Source: Kumtagia yinganensis
Lineage (GTDB): Bacteria; Pseudomonadota; Alphaproteobacteria; Rhizobiales; Rhizobiaceae
DNA length: 64,000 bases
Assembly (NCBI RefSeq): GCF_040081985.1
Contig: NZ_JBEBMH010000002.1
Coordinates: 62,001-126,000, forward strand
Direction of reading: 5' to 3'
The notes beneath the pieces are model-generated. The model did not search any database. It was not told where the DNA came from and was given only the letters and a program-made list of their open reading frames with translations. The position numbers and the translations under genes are program-made. Positions 32,355 through 41,259 of this stretch are shown piece after piece. The first letter of the stretch is position 1; the number at the start of each line of letters is the position of its first letter.

Positions 32355-33362
32355 TTACTCCTTCGGCGGCTCGGCCGGCACCGGCACCGAGCCCATGCCG
32401 TTCAGCGAACGGGCGCGCACGCGCGGCTTGAACGCGCGGCCGATCTCCGGTGCGCGGCGCAGCGCCGGGTGCACCACCGGCTCCTTGGCGCGCAACCCGT
32501 AACTCTTCAGCAGCGCCAGATAGTTCGGGAACACGTAGCCGTGGTTCATCGCCAGCCATTCGTCGCGGCGGGCGCGGAACATAGCGGGCAATCTGTACCA
32601 GGCGACGGTCGGGTTCTTGTGATGCACCAGGTGCAAATTGTTGTTGAGGAACAGGAAGGCGAAGGGCGAACGCTCGACGATGATGGTGCGCCCGTCCGGC
32701 CGCTCCGACCACTGGTGCTCGGCGAAAGTCCTCACCGAAATCAGCGACTGGCCGAACCAGACGGCGAGCAAATAATCCCAGATCGGAATACCAAAGCCGA
32801 ACAGCAGGATCGGCAGCACGATCGCCAGCCCGACGCCATGCAGCAGCCACGCCTTTCGCACGGCGCGGTCGCCGGCGGCGATCAGCTTCGCTTCGGCCAG
32901 CAGGAAACCGGGCGTGCCGAGCAGTGGCCCGATAACGAAGCGGCCGATCATGGTGTTGTTGACGTCCAGCAGGAAACGCAGCCAGCCCGGCAGTGCGCCG
33001 TGCTGGTAGAAGCAACGATAATAGGATTCGGGGTCGTCGAAGGGATCGGTGAGGCTCTCGTCCGCGTGATGTTTGAGATGCAGCGACCGGAACCGCCGGA
33101 ACGGATAGACCAGCCCGATCGGCAGGCCCACCAGCAACTCGTTGACCCAACCCTTTCGCGTCGGATGGCCGTGGCACGCCTCGTGCATCAGCGAGGATTG
33201 CAGCGCCAGCACGATGCCCATGAGGAAGATCGCAACGACCGGATAGGCCGGCCAGACGATGCCGCCAAGCAGCGCCCAGGCGCCGTAAGTTGCGATGATC
33301 AGGAGGACGGTCGGCCACTCCAGTGGCCCGACCGCCTGCCCCCTGCGCCCATATGCTTTCAT
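32355..33362 (-). CDS. Fatty acid desaturase
   Basis: A 335-residue membrane di-iron desaturase. The three His boxes are HEACHGH, HLKHH and HLVHH. Hydrophobic helix pairs lie before the first box and in the middle. It introduces a double bond or hydroxyl into a fatty acyl or related lipid; the exact substrate is unknown. The start at 33362 (MKAYG) was preferred, with a GTG at 33374 possible. It is divergent from an XRE regulator, 221 bp away. Before the element inserted, the PhnD-like gene followed directly downstream. Confidence 0.9.
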   Translation of the reverse strand: MKAYGRRGQAVGPLEWPTVLLIIATYGAWALLGGIVWPAYPVVAIFLMGIVLALQSSLMHEACHGHPTRKGWVNELLVGLPIGLVYPFRRFRSLHLKHHADESLTDPFDDPESYYRCFYQHGALPGWLRFLLDVNNTMIGRFVIGPLLGTPGFLLAEAKLIAAGDRAVRKAWLLHGVGLAIVLPILLFGFGIPIWDYLLAVWFGQSLISVRTFAEHQWSERPDGRTIIVERSPFAFLFLNNNLHLVHHKNPTVAWYRLPAMFRARRDEWLAMNHGYVFPNYLALLKSYGLRAKEPVVHPALRRAPEIGRAFKPRVRARSLNGMGSVPVPAEPPKE

Positions 33363-33488
33363 TCTATCGACCACTGCCCCCAGTCGCCGGAATCCAAATC
33401 GATTCCTGACAGCATTGTGTCAGGAGTCGGCGCGGGTCTCAACGCGACAATGCGCAGAAAATGTTGTGATTGCGCACTTCTGGCCTCA

Positions 33489-33510
33489 AATGTTATGGAA
33501 AGTAAACATT
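33489..33510. promoter_or_regulatory. Inverted repeat AATGTT/AACATT, candidate operator
   Basis: AATGTT (33489-33494) and AACATT (33505-33510) are an exact 6-bp inverted repeat with a 10-bp spacer between the divergent desaturase and XRE regulator genes. The spacing places the arms one and a half helix turns apart, so binding by a dimer is possible but unproven. Confidence 0.35.
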
Positions 33511-33583
33511 CTGCGGATTCATATGCCCGTATCGGGCCCAAAATCAGGCCAAAGGGGTATGGCATACTCCGCAAGGAGGCGAT

Positions 33584-34426
33584 GTGGACAAGCGCGATCT
33601 TTCAAGCCTGTTTCGCGAGCGTTTGCGCACGCTCCTGCAAAGATATGCCGGGAATCAGTCGGCTTTCGCGGCTTCCATCGGCATCGATCGCTCGGCCCTG
33701 TCGCAGATGCTGTCGGAAGCCTCGACGCGCCTCCCCCGCGCCGAAACGCTGCTCACCATCGCCGCCGAGCACAAGGTGTCGCTCGACTGGCTGATGGGGC
33801 TGAGCCACGACGAGGGCCTGACCGGAGAAATCCGCGAGAGTTTCGAGATCGAGGAAGGCTCCGGCAATTTCGACGACACCTTGCTCGCCAGTTGGCATGC
33901 GGAGGCCGTCGGCACGAAAATCCGCTACGTGCCGGCCGGCATTCCCGACCTGCTGCGCACCGAGGCGCTGATCGACTACGAAGCGGAAATATCAAACCGC
34001 AGCCGCGAGGCGCAGGCCGGCGAAACCCGCTACCGCATCGACTACAACCGCCGGCCCGAGACCGACATGGAAGTCTGCATGCCGCGCCACACGCTGGAAA
34101 TCTTCACACGCGGGCTCGGCGTCTGGTCCGGCTTTCCGGAGGAAGCCCGCCGCGCGCAACTGCGCCACATGGCGACCCTGCTCGACGAACTCTATCCGAC
34201 CTTCCGGATGTTCCTCTATGATGGGCGCATGCGCTATTCGGTGCCCTACACCATCTTCGGGCCCTACCGCGTCGCGGTCTATGTCGGAGACATGTATCTG
34301 GTGCTCAACGCCACCTCGGCGGTGCGGACCTTGACCCGGCATTTCGACAATCTCATCCGCTCCGCCGAGATCAACCCGCACGAGGCGCCGGGTTTTGCCG
34401 CCAATCTCGCCGAGATGCGATTTTGA
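33584..34426 (+). CDS. XRE-family transcription regulator with large C-terminal domain
   Basis: A 280-residue regulator. The N-terminal HTH_3 (residues about 10-70: NQSAFAASIGIDRSALSQMLS) is joined to a C-terminal domain of about 190 residues that I do not recognise; it holds ETRYRIDYNRRPETDME and PYTIFGPYRVAVYVGDMYLV and may sense a small molecule. AAGGAGG precedes the GTG start. The divergent arrangement suggests control of the desaturase gene. Confidence 0.8.
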   Translation: MDKRDLSSLFRERLRTLLQRYAGNQSAFAASIGIDRSALSQMLSEASTRLPRAETLLTIAAEHKVSLDWLMGLSHDEGLTGEIRESFEIEEGSGNFDDTLLASWHAEAVGTKIRYVPAGIPDLLRTEALIDYEAEISNRSREAQAGETRYRIDYNRRPETDMEVCMPRHTLEIFTRGLGVWSGFPEEARRAQLRHMATLLDELYPTFRMFLYDGRMRYSVPYTIFGPYRVAVYVGDMYLVLNATSAVRTLTRHFDNLIRSAEINPHEAPGFAANLAEMRF

Positions 34427-34490
34427 AGGGCGCGGCCGCGGTTAGGGCTCACAAATCGCCTTCAAGCCCGCCGAACTTCCTTGACCAGAC

Positions 34491-34514
34491 ATAAAGACTT
34501 CTTTATATCTTTAT
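34491..34514 (+). promoter_or_regulatory. Perfect ATAAAGA/TCTTTAT operator with an extra half-site
   Basis: ATAAAGACTTCTTTAT (34491-34506) is a 16-bp perfect palindrome, followed at 34508-34514 by another TCTTTAT. It lies 31 bp before the homocysteine methyltransferase start. It resembles the motif I recall for ArsR-family SahR/SamR-type regulators of the methionine cycle in rhizobia, which would fit this gene. Confidence 0.6.
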
Positions 34515-34544
34515 CCCGTCGATTTCAGCACAAAGTATCGTTCC

Positions 34545-35555
34545 ATGACCAACTCCATAGACGCCCTTATCGCCGAAAAGGGCATCCTGCTGGCCGACGG
34601 CGCGACCGGGACGAACCTGTTTAACATGGGTCTTGCCTCCGGCGAAGCGCCGGAACTGTGGAACGAGGACGCACCGGAAAAAATCGCCGCGCTGCACCGG
34701 AATTTCGTCGAGGCCGGCGCCGACATCATCCTCACCAATTCCTTCGGCGGCACGCGCCACCGGCTGAAGCTGCATGATGCGCAGGATCGTGTCCACGAAT
34801 TGAACAGGAAGGCAGCCGAGATCGCCCGTTCAGTCGCCGACGCCGCCAACCGCAAGGTGATCGTCGCGGGTTCCGTCGGCCCGACCGGCGAGCTTCTGCA
34901 GCCGCTCGGCGCGATGACTTATGACGAGGCCGTCGCGGCGTTCAAGGAGCAGATCGAGGGCCTGAAGGCCGGCGGCGCCGAGATCGCCTGGATCGAGACC
35001 ATGTCGGCTCCCGACGAGGCGAAGGCCGCGGCGGAAGCCGCGATCGCCGTCGGCCTGCCCTACACCTACACCTTCTCCTTCGACACCGCCGGCCGCTCGA
35101 TGATGGGCCTGGCGCCGAAACATATCCACGGCGTCGCAGATGGGTTGGTCGAGCCGGCTGTCGCCTGCGGCGCCAATTGCGGCGTCGGCGCCTCCGACAT
35201 CCTTGCCTCGCTGCTCGACATGACCGAGGCGAAGCCGGACGCAACGATCATCGTCAAGGGCAATTGCGGCATCCCCGAATTCCGCGGCACCGACATCCAT
35301 TATTCCGGCACGCCGGAACTGATGTCCGACTATGTGCGGCTGGCGGTCGACGCCGGCGCAAAAATCATCGGCGGCTGCTGCGGCACTTCGTTCGAGCATC
35401 TGGCCGCCATGCGCAAATCGCTGGACGCGCATCAGCGCCAAGCCCGCCCGACCGTTGCGACGATCGTCGAGCGCATTGGCCCGCTGCGCAACAAGACCGC
35501 AGACCAGAGCGGCGCGGCCGAGGGCGGCGAAACCCGCCGGCGGCGGCGGGGCTGA
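34545..35555 (+). CDS. bmt: Homocysteine S-methyltransferase family protein (betaine-homocysteine methyltransferase type)
   Basis: A 336-residue zinc methyltransferase. Family motifs: LLADGATGTNLFNMGL at the start, ILTNSFGGTRHRL, and the zinc ligands C212 (ANCGVG) with C278-C279 (GGCCGTS). Such enzymes transfer a methyl group from betaine, S-methylmethionine or a corrinoid protein to homocysteine. In rhizobia, homologues occur with MttB-type genes, so a link to the methyltransferases in this window is likely (inference). The C-terminal tail is Arg-rich and of no known function. Preceded by a probable methionine-cycle operator. Confidence 0.85.
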   Translation: MTNSIDALIAEKGILLADGATGTNLFNMGLASGEAPELWNEDAPEKIAALHRNFVEAGADIILTNSFGGTRHRLKLHDAQDRVHELNRKAAEIARSVADAANRKVIVAGSVGPTGELLQPLGAMTYDEAVAAFKEQIEGLKAGGAEIAWIETMSAPDEAKAAAEAAIAVGLPYTYTFSFDTAGRSMMGLAPKHIHGVADGLVEPAVACGANCGVGASDILASLLDMTEAKPDATIIVKGNCGIPEFRGTDIHYSGTPELMSDYVRLAVDAGAKIIGGCCGTSFEHLAAMRKSLDAHQRQARPTVATIVERIGPLRNKTADQSGAAEGGETRRRRRG

Positions 35556-35559
35556 TCCG

Positions 35560-36015
35560 CTAGTCCGGGTCGGCCTGTCGTTCGGACTGTTCGGCCAGCA
35601 CGCGAAAATAGTGCTCTTCGCGTGCTTCCAACCATTGATAGGCCTGGGGCCAGCTACCGGGATCGGTCACCGGCAAGGGGTGGTTGCTGAGATAGCAGCA
35701 GCCCTCATAGCCGCGCAGGCTGGCGCCGAGCGCCTCGCCGAGCGCGGGTTCAAAGGCCGACAACCGATTCAGCGTCGTCGCCCAGCGCTCGCCGCGCTGG
35801 CCTCTGACGAACAGGCCGACGCTGCGGTTGGTCAGGTAGAGCGAGATCACCAGATCGTCGGCGACATGGCGCCAGCGTGAATAGAGGCTGCCGTATTTGA
35901 CCGGACAGTTTTCGCGGCGGGCGATGTAGGCGTTCCAGAACATTTTGATCTCGGCCGCTGAGATCGAGCGCAGACCCCGCGCGAAATCCCACTCGTCGAG
36001 GTCGCCTTTCGCCAT
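35560..36015 (-). CDS. Hypothetical protein, possible DUF4268-like
   Basis: A 151-residue protein rich in Trp and Tyr (FWNAYIARRENCPVKYGSLYSRWRHVADDLVISLYLTN). The pattern of an aromatic FW start and a short beta-sheet core weakly suggests a DUF4268-type nuclease-associated fold. It converges with the homocysteine methyltransferase gene, 4 bp apart. Confidence 0.6.
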   Translation of the reverse strand: MAKGDLDEWDFARGLRSISAAEIKMFWNAYIARRENCPVKYGSLYSRWRHVADDLVISLYLTNRSVGLFVRGQRGERWATTLNRLSAFEPALGEALGASLRGYEGCCYLSNHPLPVTDPGSWPQAYQWLEAREEHYFRVLAEQSERQADPD

Positions 36016-36078
36016 GGTTTTCTGCCCCTGCCGTCTCCGCCGCGCGGCCCGTTTGCCGCGCGGTGCGGCCGGGGTCTA

Positions 36079-36675
36079 TCACAGATCCTCGATGTCGCGG
36101 CGGGCCTTTTTGAGGATGTCGCGGGCTTTCCGAGCCTGTTCGGGCGAGAATTCGCCGCGCCGCATCCGCACGAACACCGCCTTGGCGACCCCCCTCACCT
36201 CGTCGCCCAACGAGATCTCGCCGCGATCGGCCGAAACTTCGTCGATCTGCGCGTTGATGCGCGCCAGTTCCTCGGCGTTTTCTTCAAGATAGGCTTTTCC
36301 TTGCTCGGTGATCGAGTAGAGGCGCTTGTTGCCGTTCGCCTGCGAGACGACGAGGTCGGCCTCCTCCAGCATCTGCAGCATCGGATATATAGCGCCGGGG
36401 CTGGGACTGTACGCACCCTGGAACTTCGCCTCCAGCGCCTTGATGATGTCGTAGCCGTGGCGCGGTTCTTCCGCGATCAGCCCGAGTACGACGAGCCGCA
36501 GCGCGCCGGGATCGAACATGCGCGGCCCACGGCCGCCGAACGGCCCGCCGCGGTGCCGGCCGAAAGGCCCGCCCATGCCGCCGCCGCGACGACCACCGAA
36601 CCGCCCGCCGCCCTCGCCAGCCGTCATAGACCAGCCGCCGCAATGATCATGCGACCTGCGAAAATGATGAAACAT
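36079..36675 (-). CDS. PadR-family transcription regulator
   Basis: A 198-residue regulator. After a His/Gly/Arg-rich N-terminal tail of about 50 residues comes the PadR winged helix: LRLVVLGLIAEEPRHGYDIIKALEAKFQGAYSPSPGAIYPMLQMLEEADLV. A C-terminal coiled-coil dimerisation region follows. GGAGA lies 7 nt upstream of ATG 36675. A palindromic operator over its own -10 box implies autoregulation. The His-rich tail may bind metal. Confidence 0.92.
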   Translation of the reverse strand: MFHHFRRSHDHCGGWSMTAGEGGGRFGGRRGGGMGGPFGRHRGGPFGGRGPRMFDPGALRLVVLGLIAEEPRHGYDIIKALEAKFQGAYSPSPGAIYPMLQMLEEADLVVSQANGNKRLYSITEQGKAYLEENAEELARINAQIDEVSADRGEISLGDEVRGVAKAVFVRMRRGEFSPEQARKARDILKKARRDIEDL

Positions 36676-36697
36676 TGTGGATTCTCCTTTGTCAGTT

Positions 36698-36743
36698 ATA
36701 TCTCTCATGAGACATATCTATGCAAAGATATATCTTTTGACAA
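36698..36743 (-). promoter_or_regulatory. PadR promoter with overlapping palindromic operator
   Basis: Minus-strand promoter: TTGTCA (36738-36743), exact 17-bp spacer, TAGATA (36715-36720). A 20-bp near-perfect palindrome at 36698-36717, ATAT-C-TCTCATGAGA-C-ATAT, overlaps the -10 box and the start site, the classic layout for autorepression. Confidence 0.75.
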
Positions 36744-36774
36744 GGGTGAATTTTGAGAAGCTTTCCGCCAGACG

Positions 36775-36809
36775 AAAAAGGCCGGCGGAGAAGCCCATCT
36801 CCGCCGGCC
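36775..36809 (-). terminator. Terminator of the von Willebrand-A gene
   Basis: GGCCGGCGGAGA (36780-36791) pairs with TCTCCGCCGGCC (36798-36809), a perfect 12-bp stem. On the minus strand five T follow. Confidence 0.9.
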
Positions 36810-36868
36810 TGCCTCACCCACCCTGGAAGGTTCTTACCGGACACAACAGGTCCGAAGGACTGGGCCGT

Positions 36869-38932
36869 TTACCGTTTGCCCGCGTCCAGCGCCGCCGCCA
36901 GTCGCACCAGCGACAGGAACTCGGCGCGATAACCGAACGGATCGGCACCGCGCGCGGCGGTGGCGACCTCCGTGATCTTGTCGTAGCCGAAACCCGCCAC
37001 CTGGTCGGCGTTCCGCAATTTTTGGCCGAAGGCCGCGACCGCCACCGAAAACCGCTGGTCGGTCGAGGCTGCGTCGAAGGACGAAACCACATTGGCGTCC
37101 GTCACCGGTGTGGTGATCAATTTCGAGACGTCGCCGTCCGGCGCCTTGTAGCGGATTTTTACGAAGGCATATTCGCCAGCGTTCGCCACGCCGCCATTGT
37201 CGATGGCCGCCTGGCCGTAGCGCAGATCGTCCATCACCGTCGCCGGGCTGCCCTTCGGCGTGATCTCGTAGATCGCCGTCACCGAATGGCCGGAGCCGAT
37301 CTCGCCGGCGTCGACGCGGTCGTTGTTGAAGTCCTCGCGCTTCAGCGCCCGGGTCTCGTAGCCGATCAGCCGGTACTCGGCGACTTTTTCCGGATTGAAC
37401 TCGACCTGGATCTTTACGTCCTTGGCGATCGGGAAGATCGTCGAGGAGGCGTCCTGCACCAGCACTTTCTCAGCTTCGGCCAGCGTGTCGATATAGGCAG
37501 CTGTGCCGTTGCCGTTCTGGGCGATGGTCTGCATCATCTGGTCGTTGAGATTACCGCGTCCGAAGCCGAACACCGACAGGAACACGCCGGATTTCCGCTC
37601 CTCCTCGACGACGCGCTTCAGATCCGCGTCGTCACTCTGGCCGACGTTGAAATCGCCGTCGGTCGCCAGCATAACGCGGTTGACGCCGTCCTTGACGAAG
37701 GATTTTTCCGCCAGCTGGTAGGCCTCGCGGATCCCCGCCTCGCCCGCCGTCGAGCCACCCGGCGTCAAATTATCGATGGCGTGCAGAATCTTGTCGCGCT
37801 CCGAAACCTTCGTCGGCTCCAATACCGTACCGGCCTCGCCGGCATAGGTGACGATCGACACCGTGTCGTCGGGACCGAGCGTGTTGACCAACAGCCGGAA
37901 GGCGGCCTGCAGCAGCGGCAGTTTGTCGGGCTCGTTCATCGAGCCGGATACGTCGAACAGGAAGACGAGGTTGGCCTTCGGCTTCTCCGCCGGCTTCACG
38001 TCATATCCCTTGATGGCCACATGCATTAGCTTGGTGCCGGCATTCCACGGCGTCGGCATGACGGTGACGGTCGAATTGAACGGCGTCGACGCAGCGTCCG
38101 GCCCCTTCCAGTCGTAGGGGAAATAATTGACCATCTCCTCGACCCGCACGCTGTCGGCATCGGGCAAAAAGCCCTCCTTCAGCGAACGGCGCACGAAGGA
38201 ATACGACGCCGTGTCGACGTCGATGGAGAAGGTCGAAACGGGGCTTTCCAGCGCCGAACGCACCGGATTGGTGTCGAAATCCTGCACGCGGTCGCGGTTT
38301 TCCTCCTGCATGACCGGCACGTCGGAAGGCACCACGCTCGGCGCAGGCTGCGCCATCAGTTTTGAATTGGCGACGGCTGCGTCTCGCGCGACACGGCCGG
38401 CCGCCATCGGTTTGGGCGCCGCGACGCCGCGCGCTCCGCCGTCCGTACGGCTCTCCGCCGCTACCACCGCTTCGCTCGCCGGTTCCGGCGCGGCCGGCGG
38501 CTGCGCCGGCTGAGCCGTCAGGTCGGCCAAAACGTCGCGCTCGGACTCGTCCTGGTCGCCCTTCTTCCTGTCGGCGACCGCCACTTCCTGCTTCTGCTCA
38601 CGCGGCACGTCGGCCGCCTCCTGGCCGGTGCCGAATACGAACGGCGATTCCGGTTTGTCGAGGAGATAAAAGGTCGTGTAGCCGGCAATCGGCAGCGCCA
38701 CGAGGGTCGCCAGGGCCGGCGTCGCATACAGTTTCTTAAACATCATCCCACTCCAAAGCTTGATTGCTCTGTCGGTGAGACGAAGCGGTTTTACAGTTCC
38801 TTGGGTGGCTTGAGAATTTTTTTCCGCCTCGAAGGCGGCCATGGCGGCATGCATGGCGCGCGCCTTTGCCTCGCCCGAGGGTTTTGACGCGGGAATGTCG
38901 CGCAGCGCGAAAAGTTCGTTGTCGTCGACCAT
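36869..38932 (-). CDS. Membrane-anchored von Willebrand factor A protein (YfbK-like)
   Basis: A 687-residue protein. Residues 1-62 are cytosolic and charged, as in anti-sigma tails; one membrane helix follows near 70-90 (YATPALATLVALPIAGYTTFYLL). A Pro/Ala-rich linker, a YfbK N-terminal region (STFSIDVDTASYSFVRR), a vWA domain with MIDAS DVSGSM and TDGDFN, and a DUF3520-type C-terminus complete it. The start (ATG 38932) lies 3 bp after the sigma factor stop. The gene order suggests this protein senses or transmits an envelope signal to the sigma factor (inference). Confidence 0.88.
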   Translation of the reverse strand: MVDDNELFALRDIPASKPSGEAKARAMHAAMAAFEAEKNSQATQGTVKPLRLTDRAIKLWSGMMFKKLYATPALATLVALPIAGYTTFYLLDKPESPFVFGTGQEAADVPREQKQEVAVADRKKGDQDESERDVLADLTAQPAQPPAAPEPASEAVVAAESRTDGGARGVAAPKPMAAGRVARDAAVANSKLMAQPAPSVVPSDVPVMQEENRDRVQDFDTNPVRSALESPVSTFSIDVDTASYSFVRRSLKEGFLPDADSVRVEEMVNYFPYDWKGPDAASTPFNSTVTVMPTPWNAGTKLMHVAIKGYDVKPAEKPKANLVFLFDVSGSMNEPDKLPLLQAAFRLLVNTLGPDDTVSIVTYAGEAGTVLEPTKVSERDKILHAIDNLTPGGSTAGEAGIREAYQLAEKSFVKDGVNRVMLATDGDFNVGQSDDADLKRVVEEERKSGVFLSVFGFGRGNLNDQMMQTIAQNGNGTAAYIDTLAEAEKVLVQDASSTIFPIAKDVKIQVEFNPEKVAEYRLIGYETRALKREDFNNDRVDAGEIGSGHSVTAIYEITPKGSPATVMDDLRYGQAAIDNGGVANAGEYAFVKIRYKAPDGDVSKLITTPVTDANVVSSFDAASTDQRFSVAVAAFGQKLRNADQVAGFGYDKITEVATAARGADPFGYRAEFLSLVRLAAALDAGKR

Positions 38933-38934
38933 GG

Positions 38935-39504
38935 TCAAACTTCCCCGGCTGAACGCATCAGCAGCTTCAGCCGTTTCTTCGCTTCATGGATGTGCCACGA
39001 AACCGTCGTCTCCGAGATTGCCATCACATCCGCCGCCGCCGCATGGCTGAGGCCTTCGCCATAGACCAGCAGCACTGCATCGCGCTGCTTGTCCGGCAGT
39101 TGCCTCACGGCGGCCCATAGCGCTTCAACCTGGCTTTCTGGTTCCGGCTCCTGCAGCGGCCCGCCGCCGATCAACGCCTGTACGCCGTAGGCCTCGGTCC
39201 TGGCGGTTTCGCGCGCGGTCTTGCGCGAGAAGTCGCGGGCCGCGTTGAGGGTCAGCGTGTAGAGCCAGGCGGTGAAGGCGCCGGCGCCGCGATAGGTTCT
39301 GATGGCGGATCCCAGCCGCACGCAGACTTCCTGGGCGACGTCATCGGCGTCGGCCTTGCGGCCGCACCAGCGATACGCGACGCGATAAACAAAATCATAG
39401 TGCCTCTCGACCAGCCGGCCGAAAGCCTGTCCGTCGCCTTCGCGCGCCCGGCCGATCAGGTCGGCGTCGGAAGCTTCGATCTCGTCCACCGCAAGCGCCA
39501 TCAT
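38935..39504 (-). CDS. ECF-type RNA polymerase sigma factor
   Basis: A 189-residue extracytoplasmic-function sigma factor. Region 2: DGQAFGRLVERHYDFVYRVAYRW and ADDVAQEVCVRLGSAI; region 4: LPDKQRDAVLLVYGEGLSHAAAADVMAISETTVSWHIHEAKKRL. It is linked to the vWA membrane protein downstream and is divergent from the COG4315 secreted protein, a plausible target. Confidence 0.92.
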   Translation of the reverse strand: MMALAVDEIEASDADLIGRAREGDGQAFGRLVERHYDFVYRVAYRWCGRKADADDVAQEVCVRLGSAIRTYRGAGAFTAWLYTLTLNAARDFSRKTARETARTEAYGVQALIGGGPLQEPEPESQVEALWAAVRQLPDKQRDAVLLVYGEGLSHAAAADVMAISETTVSWHIHEAKKRLKLLMRSAGEV

Positions 39505-39640
39505 TTGCCGATGAGACGAAGCCTATCGGCCATTCCTTGGGGTGTTGGAAGAATTTTTTGCGGGAAGACCGCGCCTGGCCGGGTCGTTGACCTCTCAGGC
39601 CCGCCGCATCCCCGCGCGGGCGCATCAGGGAGAGATCATC

Positions 39641-40021
39641 ATGAAGACTGTGCTCATCGGAGTGTCGGCGCTGCTGATCGCCACCGCCGCGGCCTATGCG
39701 GCCGATCCGGCAAAGGTCATGGACAGCTCGGCCGGGAAAATCTGGACCGACCAGAACGGCATGACGCTTTACACCTACGACAAGGACGCGGCCGGCAAGT
39801 CGAACTGCTACGACAAATGCGCCACCAACTGGCCGCCGCTGAAGGCGGCCGCCGACGCCAAGGCCATGGGCGAATGGACCGTGGTCGAGCGCAAGGACGG
39901 CACGAAGATGTGGGCTTACGACGGCCACCCCCTCTATACCTTCATCATGGACAAGAAAGTCGGCGACGTCACCGGCGAAGGCAAGGCCGACAATACCTGG
40001 CACATCGCCAAGGCGGATTGA
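39641..40021 (+). CDS. Secreted COG4315 protein (lipoprotein_15-like repeat)
   Basis: A 126-residue protein with a signal peptide (MKTVLIGVSALLIATAAAYA, cleavage after AYA). Two copies of the COG4315 repeat follow: GMTLYTYDKDAAGKSNCYDKC and HPLYTFIMDKKVGDVTG. Function of the family is unknown; members are often under ECF sigma or stress control. GGGAGAG precedes ATG 39641, in divergence from the sigma factor gene. Confidence 0.88.
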   Translation: MKTVLIGVSALLIATAAAYAADPAKVMDSSAGKIWTDQNGMTLYTYDKDAAGKSNCYDKCATNWPPLKAAADAKAMGEWTVVERKDGTKMWAYDGHPLYTFIMDKKVGDVTGEGKADNTWHIAKAD

Positions 40022-40071
40022 GCCTCCAATCCCGCACTGCCGGGATAGCCACCGGCAGTGCGGCCCGCGCG

Positions 40072-40509
40072 TCAGCCCGGCTGCAAATCTCCCAAAATCC
40101 GTAGCGTCTCAGCATCGGCCTCGCCGTCGAAATATTTGTCGAGCGCGCGCAAAAACACCTCCTCCCCGCTCGCTTCGGAAAACAGCGTCAGGCAGGAGCG
40201 CAGCTTCATGTCGTCGGGGCTGCCGAACATGGCATGCGCCGAGCGGCCCTCCTGCTCCAGCAATATCTCGACGCATTCCCGCAGCCGCTCGCCGAGCAAC
40301 GGATGCGCCAGATAGGTTTTCGCCTCGGCAAGCGAGCCGATCGCATATCTCTGCGACATCGCACTCATGCCCAGCCCCGCCAACTGCGGAAACACGAACC
40401 ACATCCAGTGGCTGGCCTTGCGGCCCTGGTGCAATTCCGCAAGCACCCGGTCGATCAGCGGCGCCTGCGCGTCGATAAAGCGGGAAAGGTCGAAAGGATC
40501 GTCGGACAT
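40072..40509 (-). CDS. DUF1810 family protein
   Basis: A 145-residue DUF1810 protein, recognised by ASHWMWFVFPQLAGLGMS and the SPDDMKLRSCLTLF block. Some members are calpastatin-annotated by old error; the function is unknown. It lies 18 bp downstream of the dienelactone hydrolase gene, likely cotranscribed. Confidence 0.9.
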   Translation of the reverse strand: MSDDPFDLSRFIDAQAPLIDRVLAELHQGRKASHWMWFVFPQLAGLGMSAMSQRYAIGSLAEAKTYLAHPLLGERLRECVEILLEQEGRSAHAMFGSPDDMKLRSCLTLFSEASGEEVFLRALDKYFDGEADAETLRILGDLQPG

Positions 40510-40527
40510 CGCAGCCCTGCGGAAAGA

Positions 40528-41259
40528 TCAGACCTTATCCGATAGGGCTTCGGCAAAGAAGGTGGTCAACCGCTCCCAATGGCGCTCCGCTCCGCGCTCG
40601 TCATAGGCGCCGTGGTCGGAGACCGCCCAGCCATGGCTCATGCCGACATAATTCTCGATGATGTGGTCAATTTCCGCCTCGCGCAACGCCTGCGCCAGCC
40701 TTGCCGACTGCTCCGGCGGAAAACTGCGGTCGACCCCGGCGACGCCGACATAGACCCGGCCCTTGATATTGCCCACCTGGCGGTGCGGACTGTCGGGCGC
40801 GTCGGAGGCCAGATTACCACCGTGGAAACTGGCGGCAGCCGCGATGCGATCGGGATAGGTGGCCGCGGCGTTCAAGGCACGTCCGCCGCCCATGCAATAG
40901 CCGACAGTCCCGACGGGTCCCGTGGCGCCAGCCGCATCCAGCGCGGTCAGGAAAGCGGCCGTGTCGCGCTGCGTCATCTCCTGCGTCGTGCCGGTGATAA
41001 GGCCCATTAGCTTCGTGCGCGTATCATCGTTGTCGAAGGCGGTCTTGGCGTCGAAAGGCCCGTAGGGTGCGTTGCGGTAGAACAGGTCAGGCACAAGCAC
41101 GGTATAGCCCTCCTCCGCCAACCCTTCGCCGATCTCATCCATGGCCGGGCGCACGCCGAAAGCGTCCATGTAGACGATGACGCCGGCCGTGCCGCCTTCG
41201 AAAAGGTGCGCCTTCGCCACGCCGTCCTCTGTTTTGATCTCGATCTCGCGCTTGCTCAT
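40528..41259 (-). CDS. Dienelactone hydrolase family protein
   Basis: A 243-residue alpha/beta hydrolase. The nucleophile Cys lies in VGYCMGGG, and the catalytic His in YVGMSHGWAV. Dienelactone hydrolases open lactone rings in chloro-aromatic breakdown, but many family members have unrelated substrates. Good ribosome site not evident; start MSKREIEIK gives the expected length. Confidence 0.88.
   Translation of the reverse strand: MSKREIEIKTEDGVAKAHLFEGGTAGVIVYMDAFGVRPAMDEIGEGLAEEGYTVLVPDLFYRNAPYGPFDAKTAFDNDDTRTKLMGLITGTTQEMTQRDTAAFLTALDAAGATGPVGTVGYCMGGGRALNAAATYPDRIAAAASFHGGNLASDAPDSPHRQVGNIKGRVYVGVAGVDRSFPPEQSARLAQALREAEIDHIIENYVGMSHGWAVSDHGAYDERGAERHWERLTTFFAEALSDKV

Noticed and set aside
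32355..33374. Desaturase as cargo of the integrated element
   Set aside because: It lies outside attR, and the stranded start of the PhnD-like gene follows it on the same strand, so it belongs to the host.
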